Shown here: one piece after another, positions 24,910-35,716 of the stretch
Layout of the letters: every line of letters starts with the position of its first letter
Numbering within the stretch: the stretch's first letter is position 1
Assembly: GCF_900167255.1 (NCBI RefSeq)
Contig: NZ_FUYB01000020.1
Span: 1 to 64,000, forward strand
Reading direction: 5' to 3'
From: Thiothrix eikelboomii
GTDB lineage: Bacteria > Pseudomonadota > Gammaproteobacteria > Thiotrichales > Thiotrichaceae
Length of the DNA: 64,000 nt
Notes under the pieces: model-generated
What the model was told of the DNA's origin: nothing
The model's input: only the letters and a program-made list of their open reading frames with translations
Databases searched by the model: none
Program-made: the position numbers and the translations under genes

Positions 24910-25983
24910 TTATAGACCAAGATATAAGCGATTAGGATTGAATAGGCCTTTCGGGTCAAAGGCTTGCTTTAATTGCCGATGATAATGCATGAGTTCAGGT
25001 GTTAAGGATTGGAAAACACTAGGGCTGACAGGCGTTGGCTCCGATGAACGCCGAAACAGGGTTGCATGTCCACCGTATTCGGCCACCGTGTTACGAATCT
25101 GCAGTGCATCTAAGTTACTGACTAACCAGCGTTGTGCTCCACCCCAGTCATATAGGGTTGACCCCGCCAACTCAAGGACACCTGTATCTGCAGGCAGTGA
25201 TAACCGCCACAGCGGTTCAGTGGTTTGGAAAAATGCCAATTGCTGCTCACGCAGGCTGAGCCAAAAATTTGTACCAGCGGCTAAAGCTGTTCCACCGATG
25301 AAAGCGCTGGCCTGTTTAACAGCTCCTTCAGTCCCGCTCAATCTGATATAAGCTTGACCATCCAGATAGGCAAAGCCACTCAGTGGCAAGGGCAGGCGTG
25401 CAGAGTGGTTGGCTTGTTGTAGCATGTCAGTCGTGCTTAAGGTGTTAACTAAAGTGAGTTCAGTTTCTGGTTTAGGGATCACGCGCAAGGAAAGCTCTAA
25501 GAGCACCCCTAAAGTCCCTAAAGCGCCCGCCATTAAGCGTGAAACATCATAGCCTGCAACATTTTTCATGACTTGGCCACCAAACTGCAGAATTTCACCT
25601 TGGCCATTGATGAGCTTGCAGCCCAGCACAAAGTCACGTGCAGCCCCTAAATAGGGGCGGGCAGGGCCAGAAAAATTACTCGCAATTGTGCCACCAAGAG
25701 TAGCCGTTTCGGCAAAATGGGGTGGTTCAAAAGCTAAACACTGACCGTGTGCGGCTAAGGTGGCTTCCAGTTCAGTTAAACGGGTACCTGCGCGTGCTGT
25801 AATGACTAATTCACTGGGTTCATAGTTTAAAATACCGCTGTGCCCAGCCACTGCTAAGATTTCACCTTCAGTCGGATTGCCATACCAAGTTTTGCTCTTG
25901 CCCGCTTGGATATCTAAAGTTCTGCCTTGCGCATAAGCGGCCTGCACTTGTGCTTGTAAAGCTTGGCTGAGATCTTCACTCAT
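24910..25983 (-). CDS. glcE: glycolate oxidase FAD-binding subunit GlcE
   Basis: This 357-aa protein is the short FAD-binding partner of GlcD. The FAD_binding_4 domain (about 1-180) includes KSKTWYGNP, ATLGGTIASNFSGPARPYLGA split around the Gly-rich loop, and GQVMKNVAGYDVSRLMAGALG. The C-terminal end KQAFDPKGLFNPNRLY matches the conserved terminus of the family. It starts at ATG 25983, overlapping the glcD stop by one base (TAATG), so it is translationally coupled. Confidence 0.93.
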   Translation of the reverse strand: MSEDLSQALQAQVQAAYAQGRTLDIQAGKSKTWYGNPTEGEILAVAGHSGILNYEPSELVITARAGTRLTELEATLAAHGQCLAFEPPHFAETATLGGTIASNFSGPARPYLGAARDFVLGCKLINGQGEILQFGGQVMKNVAGYDVSRLMAGALGTLGVLLELSLRVIPKPETELTLVNTLSTTDMLQQANHSARLPLPLSGFAYLDGQAYIRLSGTEGAVKQASAFIGGTALAAGTNFWLSLREQQLAFFQTTEPLWRLSLPADTGVLELAGSTLYDWGGAQRWLVSNLDALQIRNTVAEYGGHATLFRRSSEPTPVSPSVFQSLTPELMHYHRQLKQAFDPKGLFNPNRLYLGL

Positions 25984-27458
25984 TAAAAGCGCTCCAAATC
26001 AGCATGCGGTAATTGCCCTTGATGCACATGCAGTGCGCCAAACTCAGCACAGCGTTGTAAAGTCGGGACGGCTTTACCCGGATTGAGTAAGCCTTCAGGG
26101 TCAAATGCAGCTTTCACGGCATGAAATTGAGTCAATTCTAAACGGTTAAATTGCGCACACATCTGATTGATTTTTTCCATGCCCACCCCATGTTCACCCG
26201 TGATCGTACCGCCTACGGCTACACACAGCTCTAAAATCTTGCCACCAAATGCCTCAGCACGCTCCAATTGCCCGGGCTGATTCGCATCAAACAAAATCAA
26301 AGGATGTAAATTACCATCGCCAGCATGAAACACATTCGCTACAGCTAGCTCAAATTCTTGCGAGAATTCATGAATCGCTTGTAAAACTTGAGGTAAATGT
26401 TTGCGCGGTATAGTCCCATCCATGCAATAGTAATCGGGTGAGATCCGTCCGACCGCAGGGAAGGCTGATTTCCGACCTTTCCATAAAATGGCACGTTCTT
26501 GAGCATCTTTCGCCGTGCGTACCTCAGTGGCTGCACTCTTGATTAAAATCTCGTGTACGCGCAGAAGTTGCTCAGATACTTCTGCATGCGTTCCATCGAG
26601 TTCACACAATAGAATCGCGGCTGCCTCGGTAGGGTAGCCCGCTTGTGCAAATGCTTCCGCTGCTTGAATCGCAGGGCCATCCATCATTTCTAAGCCCGCC
26701 GGAATAATCCCTGCGGAAATAATTGCACCCACGGCAGCACCCGCTTTAATCACATCATCAAATGCGGCTAGCAGCACTTGCACTCGCTCAGGTTTGGGTA
26801 GCAATTTAACCGTGACTTCAACAATCACCCCGAGCATGCCTTCCGAGCCTGTCATCAGGGCTAATAGGTCATAACCGGGCGAGTCAAGGCTGTGGCTACC
26901 GATGGTGAGTAGTTCACCTTCAATCGTGACCAGCTTAATTTGTAAAATATTGTGAACGGTTAAGCCATATTTTAAACAATGCACCCCGCCCGAGTTTTCC
27001 GCCACATTCCCACCAATGGTGCAGGCAATTTGTGAGGAAGGATCAGGGGCATAATAGAGTCCTAAATGATCGACTGCTTGGGTAATCGCAAGATTACGCA
27101 CACCGGGCTGAACCGTCGCAGTACGGCGCTTGGGATTAATGTCTAAAATTTTGGTGAATTTAGCCAAACTTAAGAGTACGCCTTGCTCATGTGGCAAGGC
27201 TCCTCCAGATAAACCAGTGCCTGCACCTCGGGCAACAACCGGCACTTTTTGTGTATGACATATTTGTAAAATCGCCTGCACTTGTTCGATGGTTTCCGGC
27301 AAGACCACGACTAAAGGTAGACGGCGATAAGCACTTAAACCATCGCATTCGTAAGGTTTGAGCTCTTCCGGTCGAGTCAAAATCAGGACCGGCGGACGAA
27401 GCGCCTGTAAAGCAGCAATCAGTAGTTCGCGGTCAGGGTTAAACGTTTGGACTGGCAT
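25983..27458 (-). CDS. glcD: glycolate oxidase FAD-linked catalytic subunit GlcD
   Basis: This protein has 491 aa from ATG 27458. The frame extends to a TTG at 27530, but that adds 24 residues absent from known GlcD, and neither start has a strong ribosome site. The FAD-binding domain has VPVVARGAGTGLSGGALPHEQGV, CTIGGNVAENSGGVHCLKYG and TGSEGMLGV. The substrate domain has VGRISPDYYCMDGTIPR, NVFHAGDGNLHPLILFD and GTITGEHGVGMEK. It is first gene of glcDEF, divergent from hemB, so the control region lies at 27459-27627. Confidence 0.94.
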   Translation of the reverse strand: MPVQTFNPDRELLIAALQALRPPVLILTRPEELKPYECDGLSAYRRLPLVVVLPETIEQVQAILQICHTQKVPVVARGAGTGLSGGALPHEQGVLLSLAKFTKILDINPKRRTATVQPGVRNLAITQAVDHLGLYYAPDPSSQIACTIGGNVAENSGGVHCLKYGLTVHNILQIKLVTIEGELLTIGSHSLDSPGYDLLALMTGSEGMLGVIVEVTVKLLPKPERVQVLLAAFDDVIKAGAAVGAIISAGIIPAGLEMMDGPAIQAAEAFAQAGYPTEAAAILLCELDGTHAEVSEQLLRVHEILIKSAATEVRTAKDAQERAILWKGRKSAFPAVGRISPDYYCMDGTIPRKHLPQVLQAIHEFSQEFELAVANVFHAGDGNLHPLILFDANQPGQLERAEAFGGKILELCVAVGGTITGEHGVGMEKINQMCAQFNRLELTQFHAVKAAFDPEGLLNPGKAVPTLQRCAEFGALHVHQGQLPHADLERF

Positions 27459-27624
27459 AAGGTTCGCTGTCAAAGAGGGCAGGTTAGCTACTTTAACTTG
27501 GATTAAGAGTGAGGCAAAGAATTTAAGCAAAGATTATCGAAAGACTATCTCATGAGATAGAGGCTGGTCACTGCCTAGGATTTTAGGCAAAATAACCCCT
27601 CATTTCATCTTGTTGCAGGGCTGA

Positions 27625-28647
<1,023 letters not shown>

Positions 28648-28737
28648 AAGTGTGTTCAGCGAGGGTTTCACCGTTTATCGGGAAAATGGGCAAGTAAAAT
28701 TTTTAGGCTAATTGATAAAAAGTATGAGGCTTAACCC

Positions 28738-29454
28738 ATGTTAGAAATAATCATAGCGGGCGGGGTAATGATGATTCCCATCATTCTAGCGTCTATTATT
28801 GCGCTGGCTATTATCTTTGAGCGTTTCTGGGCGTTAGGTCGTAGTAAAGTTATGCCGGCTGCTGATATTGAAATGGCACGTAAGCTCGCTGAAACGGGGC
28901 AAGTATCCAGCAATGCGATTGATAATTTAAGCGCAAGCTCGGTAGTTGGTAGTGTGTTAGCCACAGGGTTAGCCAGTAGTAATTTGCCGCGTCATGTCAT
29001 GAAAGAAAATGTCGAAGAAGCAGGCCGCCATGCGGTGCATCGCTTGGAGCGCTATTTGCCTGCCTTGGCGACAATTGGTTCGATTGCACCACTGATGGGT
29101 TTATTGGGCACCGTATTTGGGATGATTAGTTCGTTTAGCCAAATCTCTAAAGCCGGTGCAGGTGATCCCGCAGCAGTTGCGGGCGGAATTTCTGAGGCAT
29201 TAATTACCACCGCTGCGGGTTTAGTCGTGGCTTTAATCGCGGTGATTTTTCATCGTTTGCTGAAAGCTAAAGTAGACAATTATGTGTTTGGTATGGAGCA
29301 AGAAGCGGTTAAATTGATTGAAATCGTCAATCAAAATAATCAACGCCGTCCGCCCGCTGCGAGTGTCAGCAGTCATAGTCATACACCCACTACGAATGAG
29401 CGAGCAGCAGCAGCGATTGCTGCCGCCCGCCAACGCATGGGTAGTGGGGGCTAA
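28738..29454 (+). CDS. exbB: MotA/TolQ/ExbB proton channel protein
   Basis: This 238-aa inner-membrane protein has TM1 near the N-terminus (MIPIILASIIALAIIFERFW) and TM2-TM3 at about 115-185, with ATIGSIAPLMGLLGTVFGMI and EALITTAAGLVVALIAVIFH, the ExbB/TolQ signature. It pairs with ExbD to harness proton motive force. In this position (directly before exbD, msbA, lpxK, ycaR and kdsB) it is the conserved exbB-like gene of the lipid A cluster. The C-terminal 40 residues are Ala/His-rich. exbD begins 2 bases after its stop. Confidence 0.92.
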   Translation: MLEIIIAGGVMMIPIILASIIALAIIFERFWALGRSKVMPAADIEMARKLAETGQVSSNAIDNLSASSVVGSVLATGLASSNLPRHVMKENVEEAGRHAVHRLERYLPALATIGSIAPLMGLLGTVFGMISSFSQISKAGAGDPAAVAGGISEALITTAAGLVVALIAVIFHRLLKAKVDNYVFGMEQEAVKLIEIVNQNNQRRPPAASVSSHSHTPTTNERAAAAIAAARQRMGSGG

Positions 29455-29456
29455 GT

Positions 29457-29885
29457 ATGAAATTTCGTAGCCATGAACCGAATAGTGTCGATGTTGATTT
29501 AACCTCGATGATTGATGTGGTGTTTTTATTGTTGATCTTTTTTATGGTCACGACCACCTTCAATCATAATTCCGCCTTAAAAATTGCCTTACCGACCGCA
29601 AGTAAAAACCCAGAAACACAGAATATTAAGAATAAACTTGAGTTATTGATTGACAGTCAAGGCCGTTATTATGTAAATGGACGCGAAGTGTTAAATACCC
29701 AACCCGAGACTTTATTCCAAGCCATGACCGAAGTATTAAATACCCTACAAGGCACGCCTTCTTTAGTGATTTCTGCTGATGCTAATGTCAATTATCAAGC
29801 TGTGGTCACGGCAATGGATATTGCTGGGCGCTTAGGTTTAACGAATTTCTCGATGGCGACGACCCAAGCTGAGCGGCAGAAGTAG
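29457..29885 (+). CDS. exbD: ExbD/TolR biopolymer transport protein
   Basis: This 142-aa protein has a short cytoplasmic N-terminus and one TM helix with the functional aspartate, in LTSMIDVVFLLLIFFMVTTT (about 17-36). A periplasmic domain follows, with SLVISADANVNYQAVVTAMD. It forms the proton-powered complex with the preceding ExbB. It is in the middle of a six-gene operon: 2 bases after exbB, 5 bases before msbA. Confidence 0.93.
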   Translation: MKFRSHEPNSVDVDLTSMIDVVFLLLIFFMVTTTFNHNSALKIALPTASKNPETQNIKNKLELLIDSQGRYYVNGREVLNTQPETLFQAMTEVLNTLQGTPSLVISADANVNYQAVVTAMDIAGRLGLTNFSMATTQAERQK

Positions 29886-29890
29886 CCGAC

Positions 29891-31651
29891 ATGTCTGAAC
29901 CCCGACGCATCGCTGGTTTACAAGTCTATCGACGGTTAGCCAGTTATTCTCTGCGTTATTGGCCTTATTTAGTCTTGGCGATTATTGGTTTATTGGTCGG
30001 TGCTCTCACTCAACCCCTGTTTGCTTATATTATGGGGCCGTTACTGGATCAAGCGATCCTTCAACGTGACCCAGAGGTAATTGCTTGGTTGCCTTTGGGC
30101 ATTATGGGCATCTTTCTAGTGCGTGGTGTGGCAATGTTTGTCTCAGGCTATTTCATGGGGCTAGTCGGACGTAGTGTGGTACAAACCATTCGGGGTGAGG
30201 TGTTTAATCATCTATTACGCTTACCCGTGCCTTATTTTCAGCAGCATAGTGCAGGGCAATTATTATCGCAGCTGACTTTTTACACGGATCAATTAGCTAC
30301 AGCGGCTACTCGCGGCATTACCGTATTAATTCAAGAGACAGCTACGATTATTGGGCTACTAGCCTTAATGTTTTATCGCAGCTGGCAATTGAGTTTGGGG
30401 CTCTTAATCATTCTGCCCTTGATTACATTGGTGATTGTCTATGCGACTAAACGCTTACGTCGTTTAAGCCAGCATGTTCAAAACTCGATGGGCGAAGTGA
30501 CTCAAATCAGTAATGAATTAGTGCAAGGTTATAAAGTAGTTCGTATTTTTAATGGTGAACACTACGAAGCACAGCGTTTTCAAAAGGCGAATGAACACAA
30601 TATGCAGCTGGAAATGAAGCGCTTACTCACGGAGTTATTGTCAACGCCCTTGGTGCAATTCTTAGTTGCGGTGGCTTTAGCGGCGATTGTCTATCTTGCC
30701 ACCCGTGAGGCGACTTTAGATAGTTTATCCCCCGGCATTTTCATGTCCTTTATTTTAGCGATGATTATGCTGCTGACACCTTTACGTAATCTCACCCAAT
30801 TAAATGGGCAATTGCAGCGCGGGATCGCGGCAGGGGAAAGTATTTTTCAATTGTTAGACGAACCAACGGAAGAGGACCGAGGTCAGCGCCAGCTGACAAG
30901 TTGCCAAGGTAATCTTGAGTTTAAAGAGGTTGGTTTTGTTTATCCTTATACCAACAAGCCTGTCTTAAAAAATATCTCCTTTAAAGTTAAAGCAGGGCAA
31001 AAGTTTGCTCTAGTTGGGCGCTCTGGCAGTGGTAAAACGACTTTAGTCAATTTATTAGTGCGTTTTTATGATTATCAGCAGGGTCAAATTGAATTAGATG
31101 GCATCCCTTTGCCAGAGCTAGGCTTGCAGGATTTGCGGCGGCAAATCGCCTATGTTGGCCAAGATATTGTGCTTTTTAATGATACGATTCGGAATAATAT
31201 CGCCTATGGTGAGATGCAAACTGCACCGCTTGCCAAAATTCGTGCTGCTGCTGAGGCTGCGCATGCTTTAGAGTTTATTGAGCAATTGCCCCAAGGCTTA
31301 AACACCGTGATTGGTGATAATGGAGTATTGCTCTCGGGTGGGCAGCGGCAGCGTTTGGCAATTGCCCGGGCGATTTTATCAGAGGCACCGATTTTAATTT
31401 TAGATGAGGCTACTTCAGCTTTAGATACCGAATCAGAGCGGCATATCAAAGCGGGTTTAGAACATCTCTTGCAAGGCCGAACGACCTTGATCATTGCGCA
31501 TCGCTTGTCAACGATTGAAAGTGCGGATTGTATTTTAGTCATGCAAGACGGTGAATTGATTGAATCCGGTACACATACCGAATTACTGGCGTTAAATGGC
31601 CAATATGCGCGGTTACATGCGCTGCAATTTACCGAGTCTGCACCGCTATGA
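29891..31651 (+). CDS. msbA: lipid A flippase ABC transporter MsbA
   Basis: This 586-aa half-transporter has an N-terminal six-helix ABC membrane domain (about 20-325) and a C-terminal nucleotide-binding domain. It carries Walker A VGRSGSGKTTLVNLL, signature LLSGGQRQRLAIARAIL, Walker B ILILDEATSALDTESE, and His switch IIAHRLSTIESAD. It flips core-lipid A across the inner membrane. Neighbours lpxK and kdsB fit that role. The stop overlaps lpxK (ATGA). Confidence 0.94.
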   Translation: MSEPRRIAGLQVYRRLASYSLRYWPYLVLAIIGLLVGALTQPLFAYIMGPLLDQAILQRDPEVIAWLPLGIMGIFLVRGVAMFVSGYFMGLVGRSVVQTIRGEVFNHLLRLPVPYFQQHSAGQLLSQLTFYTDQLATAATRGITVLIQETATIIGLLALMFYRSWQLSLGLLIILPLITLVIVYATKRLRRLSQHVQNSMGEVTQISNELVQGYKVVRIFNGEHYEAQRFQKANEHNMQLEMKRLLTELLSTPLVQFLVAVALAAIVYLATREATLDSLSPGIFMSFILAMIMLLTPLRNLTQLNGQLQRGIAAGESIFQLLDEPTEEDRGQRQLTSCQGNLEFKEVGFVYPYTNKPVLKNISFKVKAGQKFALVGRSGSGKTTLVNLLVRFYDYQQGQIELDGIPLPELGLQDLRRQIAYVGQDIVLFNDTIRNNIAYGEMQTAPLAKIRAAAEAAHALEFIEQLPQGLNTVIGDNGVLLSGGQRQRLAIARAILSEAPILILDEATSALDTESERHIKAGLEHLLQGRTTLIIAHRLSTIESADCILVMQDGELIESGTHTELLALNGQYARLHALQFTESAPL

Positions 31652-32655
31652 GTGTGGCCAAGCAATGGCTGAGCGCTTGGCTGGAATCGGTTTGGTATGA
31701 CCATCGCCCACTGGCTCGCCTAAGTTTAAGCCCGTTAAGCTATGTATTTTGCTATCTAGCCCAGCAGCGCAAAGCCAAACTCAGTGTAGAACAACAGCAG
31801 TTTCCTGTGCCTGTGTTGGTGGTTGGGAATATCACGGTGGGCGGTACGGGTAAAACACCTTTAGTGATTTGGCTAATTGAGCATTTGCGGGCAGCAGGTT
31901 ATCGCCCTGGTGTGGTCAGTCGCGGCTTTGGTGGTAAGCAGACCGCCGTACATTTAGTGCAGGCTCAAGATCAAGCATTTGAAGTAGGCGATGAGCCGGT
32001 AGTGATCGTCCAGCGCACCGCTGTACCTTTAGTAATTGGACGTGATCGTCCTGCTGCGATTGCCCATTTATTGGCAAAGACCGATTGTAATCTGGTGATT
32101 TCCGATGATGGTTTGCAACATTATCGGATGGCACGTGATCTAGAAATTGTGGTATTGGATGGTGCGCGGCGGTTTGGCAATGGCTATTGCTTACCGGCTG
32201 GGCCTTTGCGTGAAAAGCCCGTGCGCTTACAAGCATGTGATTTTGTAGTGACCAACGGACAGGCTCAGCAGGGCGAATATACTCTGCAAATTCTTGGCAA
32301 AAACTTGCAGTCTTTAGTGGGAACAGAACAGCGCGCCTTGAGTTTATTTCAAGGCCAAAGCGTGCATGCAGTCACGGGTATTGGGAATCCAGCGCGTTTT
32401 TTTAGTCGCCTAACCTCAGCAGGCTTAAGCTTGCTAGAGCATGTTTTTCCTGATCATCATGCCTTTACTGCTAAGGATCTTAGCTTTCAGGACAATTTAC
32501 CGATACTGATGACTGAGAAAGATGCGGTAAAATGTCGAAACTTTCCGGTAGATATGATTAAGAATGCCTGGTATTTGCCGATTGAAGCCCAGTTAGATAC
32601 AGCATTTGCCGAGCACTTATTGCAACGCCTTAAGGAGTTAACCGTACATGGATAA
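31648..32655 (+). CDS. lpxK: tetraacyldisaccharide 4'-kinase LpxK
   Basis: This 335-aa inner-membrane-associated kinase phosphorylates the 4' position of the lipid A precursor. The P-loop lies in [19 protein letters not shown], followed by [32 protein letters not shown] in the family order, and [20 protein letters not shown]. Start and stop overlap neighbours (4 bases with msbA, 8 bases with ycaR), indicating coupled translation in the LPS operon. Confidence 0.95.
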   Translation: MSVAKQWLSAWLESVWYDHRPLARLSLSPLSYVFCYLAQQRKAKLSVEQQQFPVPVLVVGNITVGGTGKTPLVIWLIEHLRAAGYRPGVVSRGFGGKQTAVHLVQAQDQAFEVGDEPVVIVQRTAVPLVIGRDRPAAIAHLLAKTDCNLVISDDGLQHYRMARDLEIVVLDGARRFGNGYCLPAGPLREKPVRLQACDFVVTNGQAQQGEYTLQILGKNLQSLVGTEQRALSLFQGQSVHAVTGIGNPARFFSRLTSAGLSLLEHVFPDHHAFTAKDLSFQDNLPILMTEKDAVKCRNFPVDMIKNAWYLPIEAQLDTAFAEHLLQRLKELTVHG

Positions 32656-32839
32656 AAAATTATTGGATATTCTGGTTTGCCCAGTCACGAAAGGGAAGCT
32701 GATTTATGATAAAGAGGCTCAAGAATTAATTTCAAAATCAGCCCGTTTAGCTTATCCAATTAAGCAGGGTACGCCAGTGATGTTAGAGGAAGAAGCGCGT
32801 GAACTGACTCAAGCAGAAGTGGAGAGTTTAGCAGAATGA
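32648..32839 (+). CDS. ycaR: Trm112 family protein YcaR
   Basis: This 63-aa protein starts [18 protein letters not shown] and contains [20 protein letters not shown], the Trm112/UPF0434 pattern. The zinc cysteines of eukaryotic Trm112 are reduced to one here, as in bacterial relatives. Its role is unclear, but it is always found between lpxK and kdsB in this cluster. It overlaps both neighbours (8 and 4 bases). Confidence 0.93.
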   Translation: MDKKLLDILVCPVTKGKLIYDKEAQELISKSARLAYPIKQGTPVMLEEEARELTQAEVESLAE

Positions 32840-33588
32840 AACCGGTTTTAGTCATTCCAACCCGGTATGACTCGACGCGCTTGCCAGCCAAAGCCTTGCG
32901 TTTATTAAAGGGTAAACCCTTGGTGCAGCATGTGTATGAACGGGCGCTGCAAGCACAAGCAGCATTTGAGACTATTGTAATTGCCACCGATGACCAACGC
33001 ATTCAAGCCGTATGTGAAGGCTTTGGCGCAACGGTTTGCATGACTGCAACCACGCATGAAACAGGCAGTGATCGTCTTGCAGAAGTGGTCGAGGTTTACG
33101 GCTGGGCCGATGATCGGGTCGTGGTCAATTTGCAAGGCGATGAACCACTTACGCCCGTCGAAAATTTGTATCAACTCGCTAATAATCTGCAAGCACATCC
33201 TGAGGCGATGATTGCGACTTTAGCCACGCCCGTGCAGAGCAAGCAGGAATTAGCTGATCCGAATAGTGTTAAAGTGGTGAAAGATCTGCATGGTCTAGCG
33301 CTGTATTTTAGTCGGGCACAAATTCCGTTTCAGCGTGATGCAGTGCAAGCAGGTAGTGAGCAGCCAGCTCACTATGCGCTGCGCCATATTGGTATGTATG
33401 CCTATCGAGCCGAATTTTTAAAAGCTTTTGCCCGCTTAGCACCTTGTCCATTAGAGCAATTAGAAAAATTAGAGCAATTACGGGCTTTGTATTATGGCTA
33501 TCGGATTCATGTCGATTTAGCCCAAGCCATTCCAGGACCTGGGGTAGATACGGAAGCTGATCTTCAATTAGTTGAAAGTTTAATGTAA
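32836..33588 (+). CDS. kdsB: 3-deoxy-manno-octulosonate cytidylyltransferase (CMP-KDO synthetase)
   Basis: This 250-aa cytosolic enzyme activates KDO with CTP for LPS inner core synthesis. Signatures are [28 protein letters not shown] in two blocks, [30 protein letters not shown] and the C-terminal [10 protein letters not shown]. It is last gene of the exbB-to-kdsB operon and is convergent with the ABC-2 permease gene 22 bases downstream. KDO synthesis genes kdsC and kdsD are also in this window. Confidence 0.95.
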   Translation: MKPVLVIPTRYDSTRLPAKALRLLKGKPLVQHVYERALQAQAAFETIVIATDDQRIQAVCEGFGATVCMTATTHETGSDRLAEVVEVYGWADDRVVVNLQGDEPLTPVENLYQLANNLQAHPEAMIATLATPVQSKQELADPNSVKVVKDLHGLALYFSRAQIPFQRDAVQAGSEQPAHYALRHIGMYAYRAEFLKAFARLAPCPLEQLEKLEQLRALYYGYRIHVDLAQAIPGPGVDTEADLQLVESLM

Positions 33589-33610
33589 GGAGGTTGATGT
33601 CGGCTACTGT

Positions 33611-34384
33611 TTAAGTTCTAGTCCCAATCCCGCGATTCAACAAATACAGACTGAAACTCGCTAGAATAAAAATAAAGCCTAGAATAATCAGATAGCTAAT
33701 CCAAATAGGTAGATCTGCAATCCCCAATACCCCATAGCGGAAGCCATTCACCATATACAAGACCGGATTGAGCAAAGAAATTTTTTGCCAAATTTCAGGT
33801 AGCATAGTAATGGAGTAGAACACACCGCCTAAGTAGGTCAAAGGCGTGAGGACGAAGGTTGGCACAATAGAAATATCATCGAAGCTTTTCGCGTAAACCC
33901 CATTGATTAGACCCGCTAAAGAAAACAAGGTCGAGGTCAATAAGCCAATCGTAAACATAACCCATAAATGCTCGATATATAGCTTGCTAAAGATTAAAGA
34001 CACGAGGGTGACTGCCACCCCTACTGCCATTCCGCGTGCAATGCCACCACTGACAAAACCCGCTAAAATAATCCAATTCGGTACAGGTGAAACCAGCATT
34101 TCCGCAATATTGCCTTGGAATTTGCTGCCATAGAAAGAAGACACCACATTGGCATAGGAGTTGGTGATCACTGCCATCATAATTAGGCCGGGGACGATAA
34201 ACTCCATATAAGAGAAGCCATGCATTTCACCAATCGCAGGGCCAATTAAATTACCAAAAATAATGAAATACAAGGCAGTGGTGATCACGGGTGGCAGGAT
34301 GGTTTGTATCCAAATGCGTGAGAAGCGCAAAACTTCACGAATCAGAATAGTGTAATAAGCGGTCCATTTTTGCTGAGCATTCAT
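33611..34384 (-). CDS. ABC-2 type transporter permease (YadH-like)
   Basis: This 257-aa membrane protein has six predicted TM helices and the ABC-2 family pattern. It begins TAYYTILIREVLRFSRIW, with FIIFGNLIG, MEFIVPGLIMMAVITNSY, FVLTPLTYLGGVFYSI and LNPVLYMVNGFRYGVLG. The exported substrate is unknown; this YadH type is linked to envelope or polysaccharide export. It starts 4 bases inside the upstream ATPase gene, so the two form a coupled exporter. Confidence 0.9.
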   Translation of the reverse strand: MNAQQKWTAYYTILIREVLRFSRIWIQTILPPVITTALYFIIFGNLIGPAIGEMHGFSYMEFIVPGLIMMAVITNSYANVVSSFYGSKFQGNIAEMLVSPVPNWIILAGFVSGGIARGMAVGVAVTLVSLIFSKLYIEHLWVMFTIGLLTSTLFSLAGLINGVYAKSFDDISIVPTFVLTPLTYLGGVFYSITMLPEIWQKISLLNPVLYMVNGFRYGVLGIADLPIWISYLIILGFIFILASFSLYLLNRGIGTRT

Positions 34385-35304
34385 GCTTTATTACCCTCTA
34401 CTAAATCTATAAAGAGTTGTTCGAGGCGGTTGGTTTTATTGCGCATACTTAATACGTGTAAGCCTTGTTCATTTAAAAAGGCAAAAATTTGATTCAAAGA
34501 AAAATCTTGTTTGTGATAAGACACTTCAAGCGTGGTCGGGTCGCGTAGTTGAAAATGGCAAGCTCCTAGATCCTCGATGTGTTCAATGGGTTTAACTAAG
34601 TCAAAGACATAGGTTTCTGTATCTAAACGCCCTAGCAAGCTTTTCATGCTAGTGTTTTCAATGAGTTGGCCTTGGTCAATAATCCCAATATTTCGGCATA
34701 AGCTTTCGGCTTCTTCCAAATAATGGGTCGTGAGAATGATCGTCAGGCCTGATTTATTTAAGTCGGTCAGAAATTCCCACATCGAGCGCCGAATCTCAAT
34801 ATCTACGCCAGCCGTGGGTTCGTCTAGAATCAATAAACGCGGTTCGTGGATTAAGGCACGAGCAATCATTAAGCGTCGTTTCATGCCGCCGGATAAGGTA
34901 CGTGCTTGTTCTTTACGTTTGTCCCATAAACCGAGTTGCTTTAACAGTTTTTCAGCTCGCTCCGTAGCGATGGTGCGTTCAATACCGTAATAACCCCCTT
35001 GATTAATTAAGATCTCACCGACTGGCTCAAACACATTGAAATTGAATTCTTGCGGGACTAACCCAAGCTGAGCTTTAGCCTGTTCGCGCTGAGTATCGAG
35101 GTCATAGCCAAAGATAGTCACCGTGCCGGAGGTTTTGTTCACTAAGGAGCTAATAATACCAATTGTCGTGGATTTACCAGCGCCATTCGCCCCTAGGAGC
35201 GCATAAAAATCTCCTTGCTGTACGCTCAAATCAATCCCTTTGAGCGCAGTGAAGCCATTGTCATAAGTTTTGCGTAAAGCGGTGATCGCAAGTGCAGCTG
35301 TCAT
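34381..35304 (-). CDS. ABC transporter ATP-binding protein (YadG-like)
   Basis: This 307-aa ATPase of the DrrA/YadG type has Walker A LGANGAGKSTTIGIISSL, signature LSGGMKRRLMIARAL, Walker B LLILDEPTAGVDIEIRRSMW, and H-loop ILTTHYLEEAE. The C-terminal 80 residues form the extra domain typical of ABC-2 export ATPases. It is co-transcribed with the permease that follows. Substrate unknown. The promoter lies at 35305-35389, shared with the divergent lipoprotein gene. Confidence 0.92.
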   Translation of the reverse strand: MTAALAITALRKTYDNGFTALKGIDLSVQQGDFYALLGANGAGKSTTIGIISSLVNKTSGTVTIFGYDLDTQREQAKAQLGLVPQEFNFNVFEPVGEILINQGGYYGIERTIATERAEKLLKQLGLWDKRKEQARTLSGGMKRRLMIARALIHEPRLLILDEPTAGVDIEIRRSMWEFLTDLNKSGLTIILTTHYLEEAESLCRNIGIIDQGQLIENTSMKSLLGRLDTETYVFDLVKPIEHIEDLGACHFQLRDPTTLEVSYHKQDFSLNQIFAFLNEQGLHVLSMRNKTNRLEQLFIDLVEGNKA

Positions 35305-35389
35305 GGATTTTCCCCATTGGCGAGAGCGCGGATCTTAACATGATCCAGTGATCACTGAGAAATCCTGATCAAAGCCAAGGAGCTAAGGC

Positions 35390-35716
35390 ATGTCGACTTA
35401 TCTAAAAAACGGGTTATTCCTAAGCTTATGCCTGCTAGTGAATGCCTGCGAGCAAAAACAACAACCCATCGTACAACCGACTGTACAACCACCCACTCTA
35501 ACGGCAGAGCAACAAATGCTGCTGGAGCAACAACAGCAACAAGCTTTGATTTTACAGCAATTGCAATTACAGCAGCAGGTCTATTCGCAAACCTTTAATA
35601 GCCTACAAGCCCATCAGCAACAATGGGATCAGCAATTACGAAGCTTTTCTGCAACCCAAGCCTGTGCAATTGCGGGTAATTGCCGAGTTGAAACACAGAT
35701 TGTTCCCAAGCAGTGA
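35390..35716 (+). CDS. small Gln-rich lipoprotein
   Basis: This 108-aa protein has a lipoprotein signal (hydrophobic LFLSLCLLVNAC, lipobox L-V-N-A-Cys20). A Gln-rich, probably coiled-coil segment (about 40-85) follows, with LEQQQQQALILQQLQLQQQ. Two further cysteines near the C-terminus (ACAIAGNC) may form a disulphide. No family is recognised. Its 3' end overlaps the start assigned to mtgA by about 50 bases, so the two are probably co-expressed. Envelope location is inferred. Confidence 0.65.
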   Translation: MSTYLKNGLFLSLCLLVNACEQKQQPIVQPTVQPPTLTAEQQMLLEQQQQQALILQQLQLQQQVYSQTFNSLQAHQQQWDQQLRSFSATQACAIAGNCRVETQIVPKQ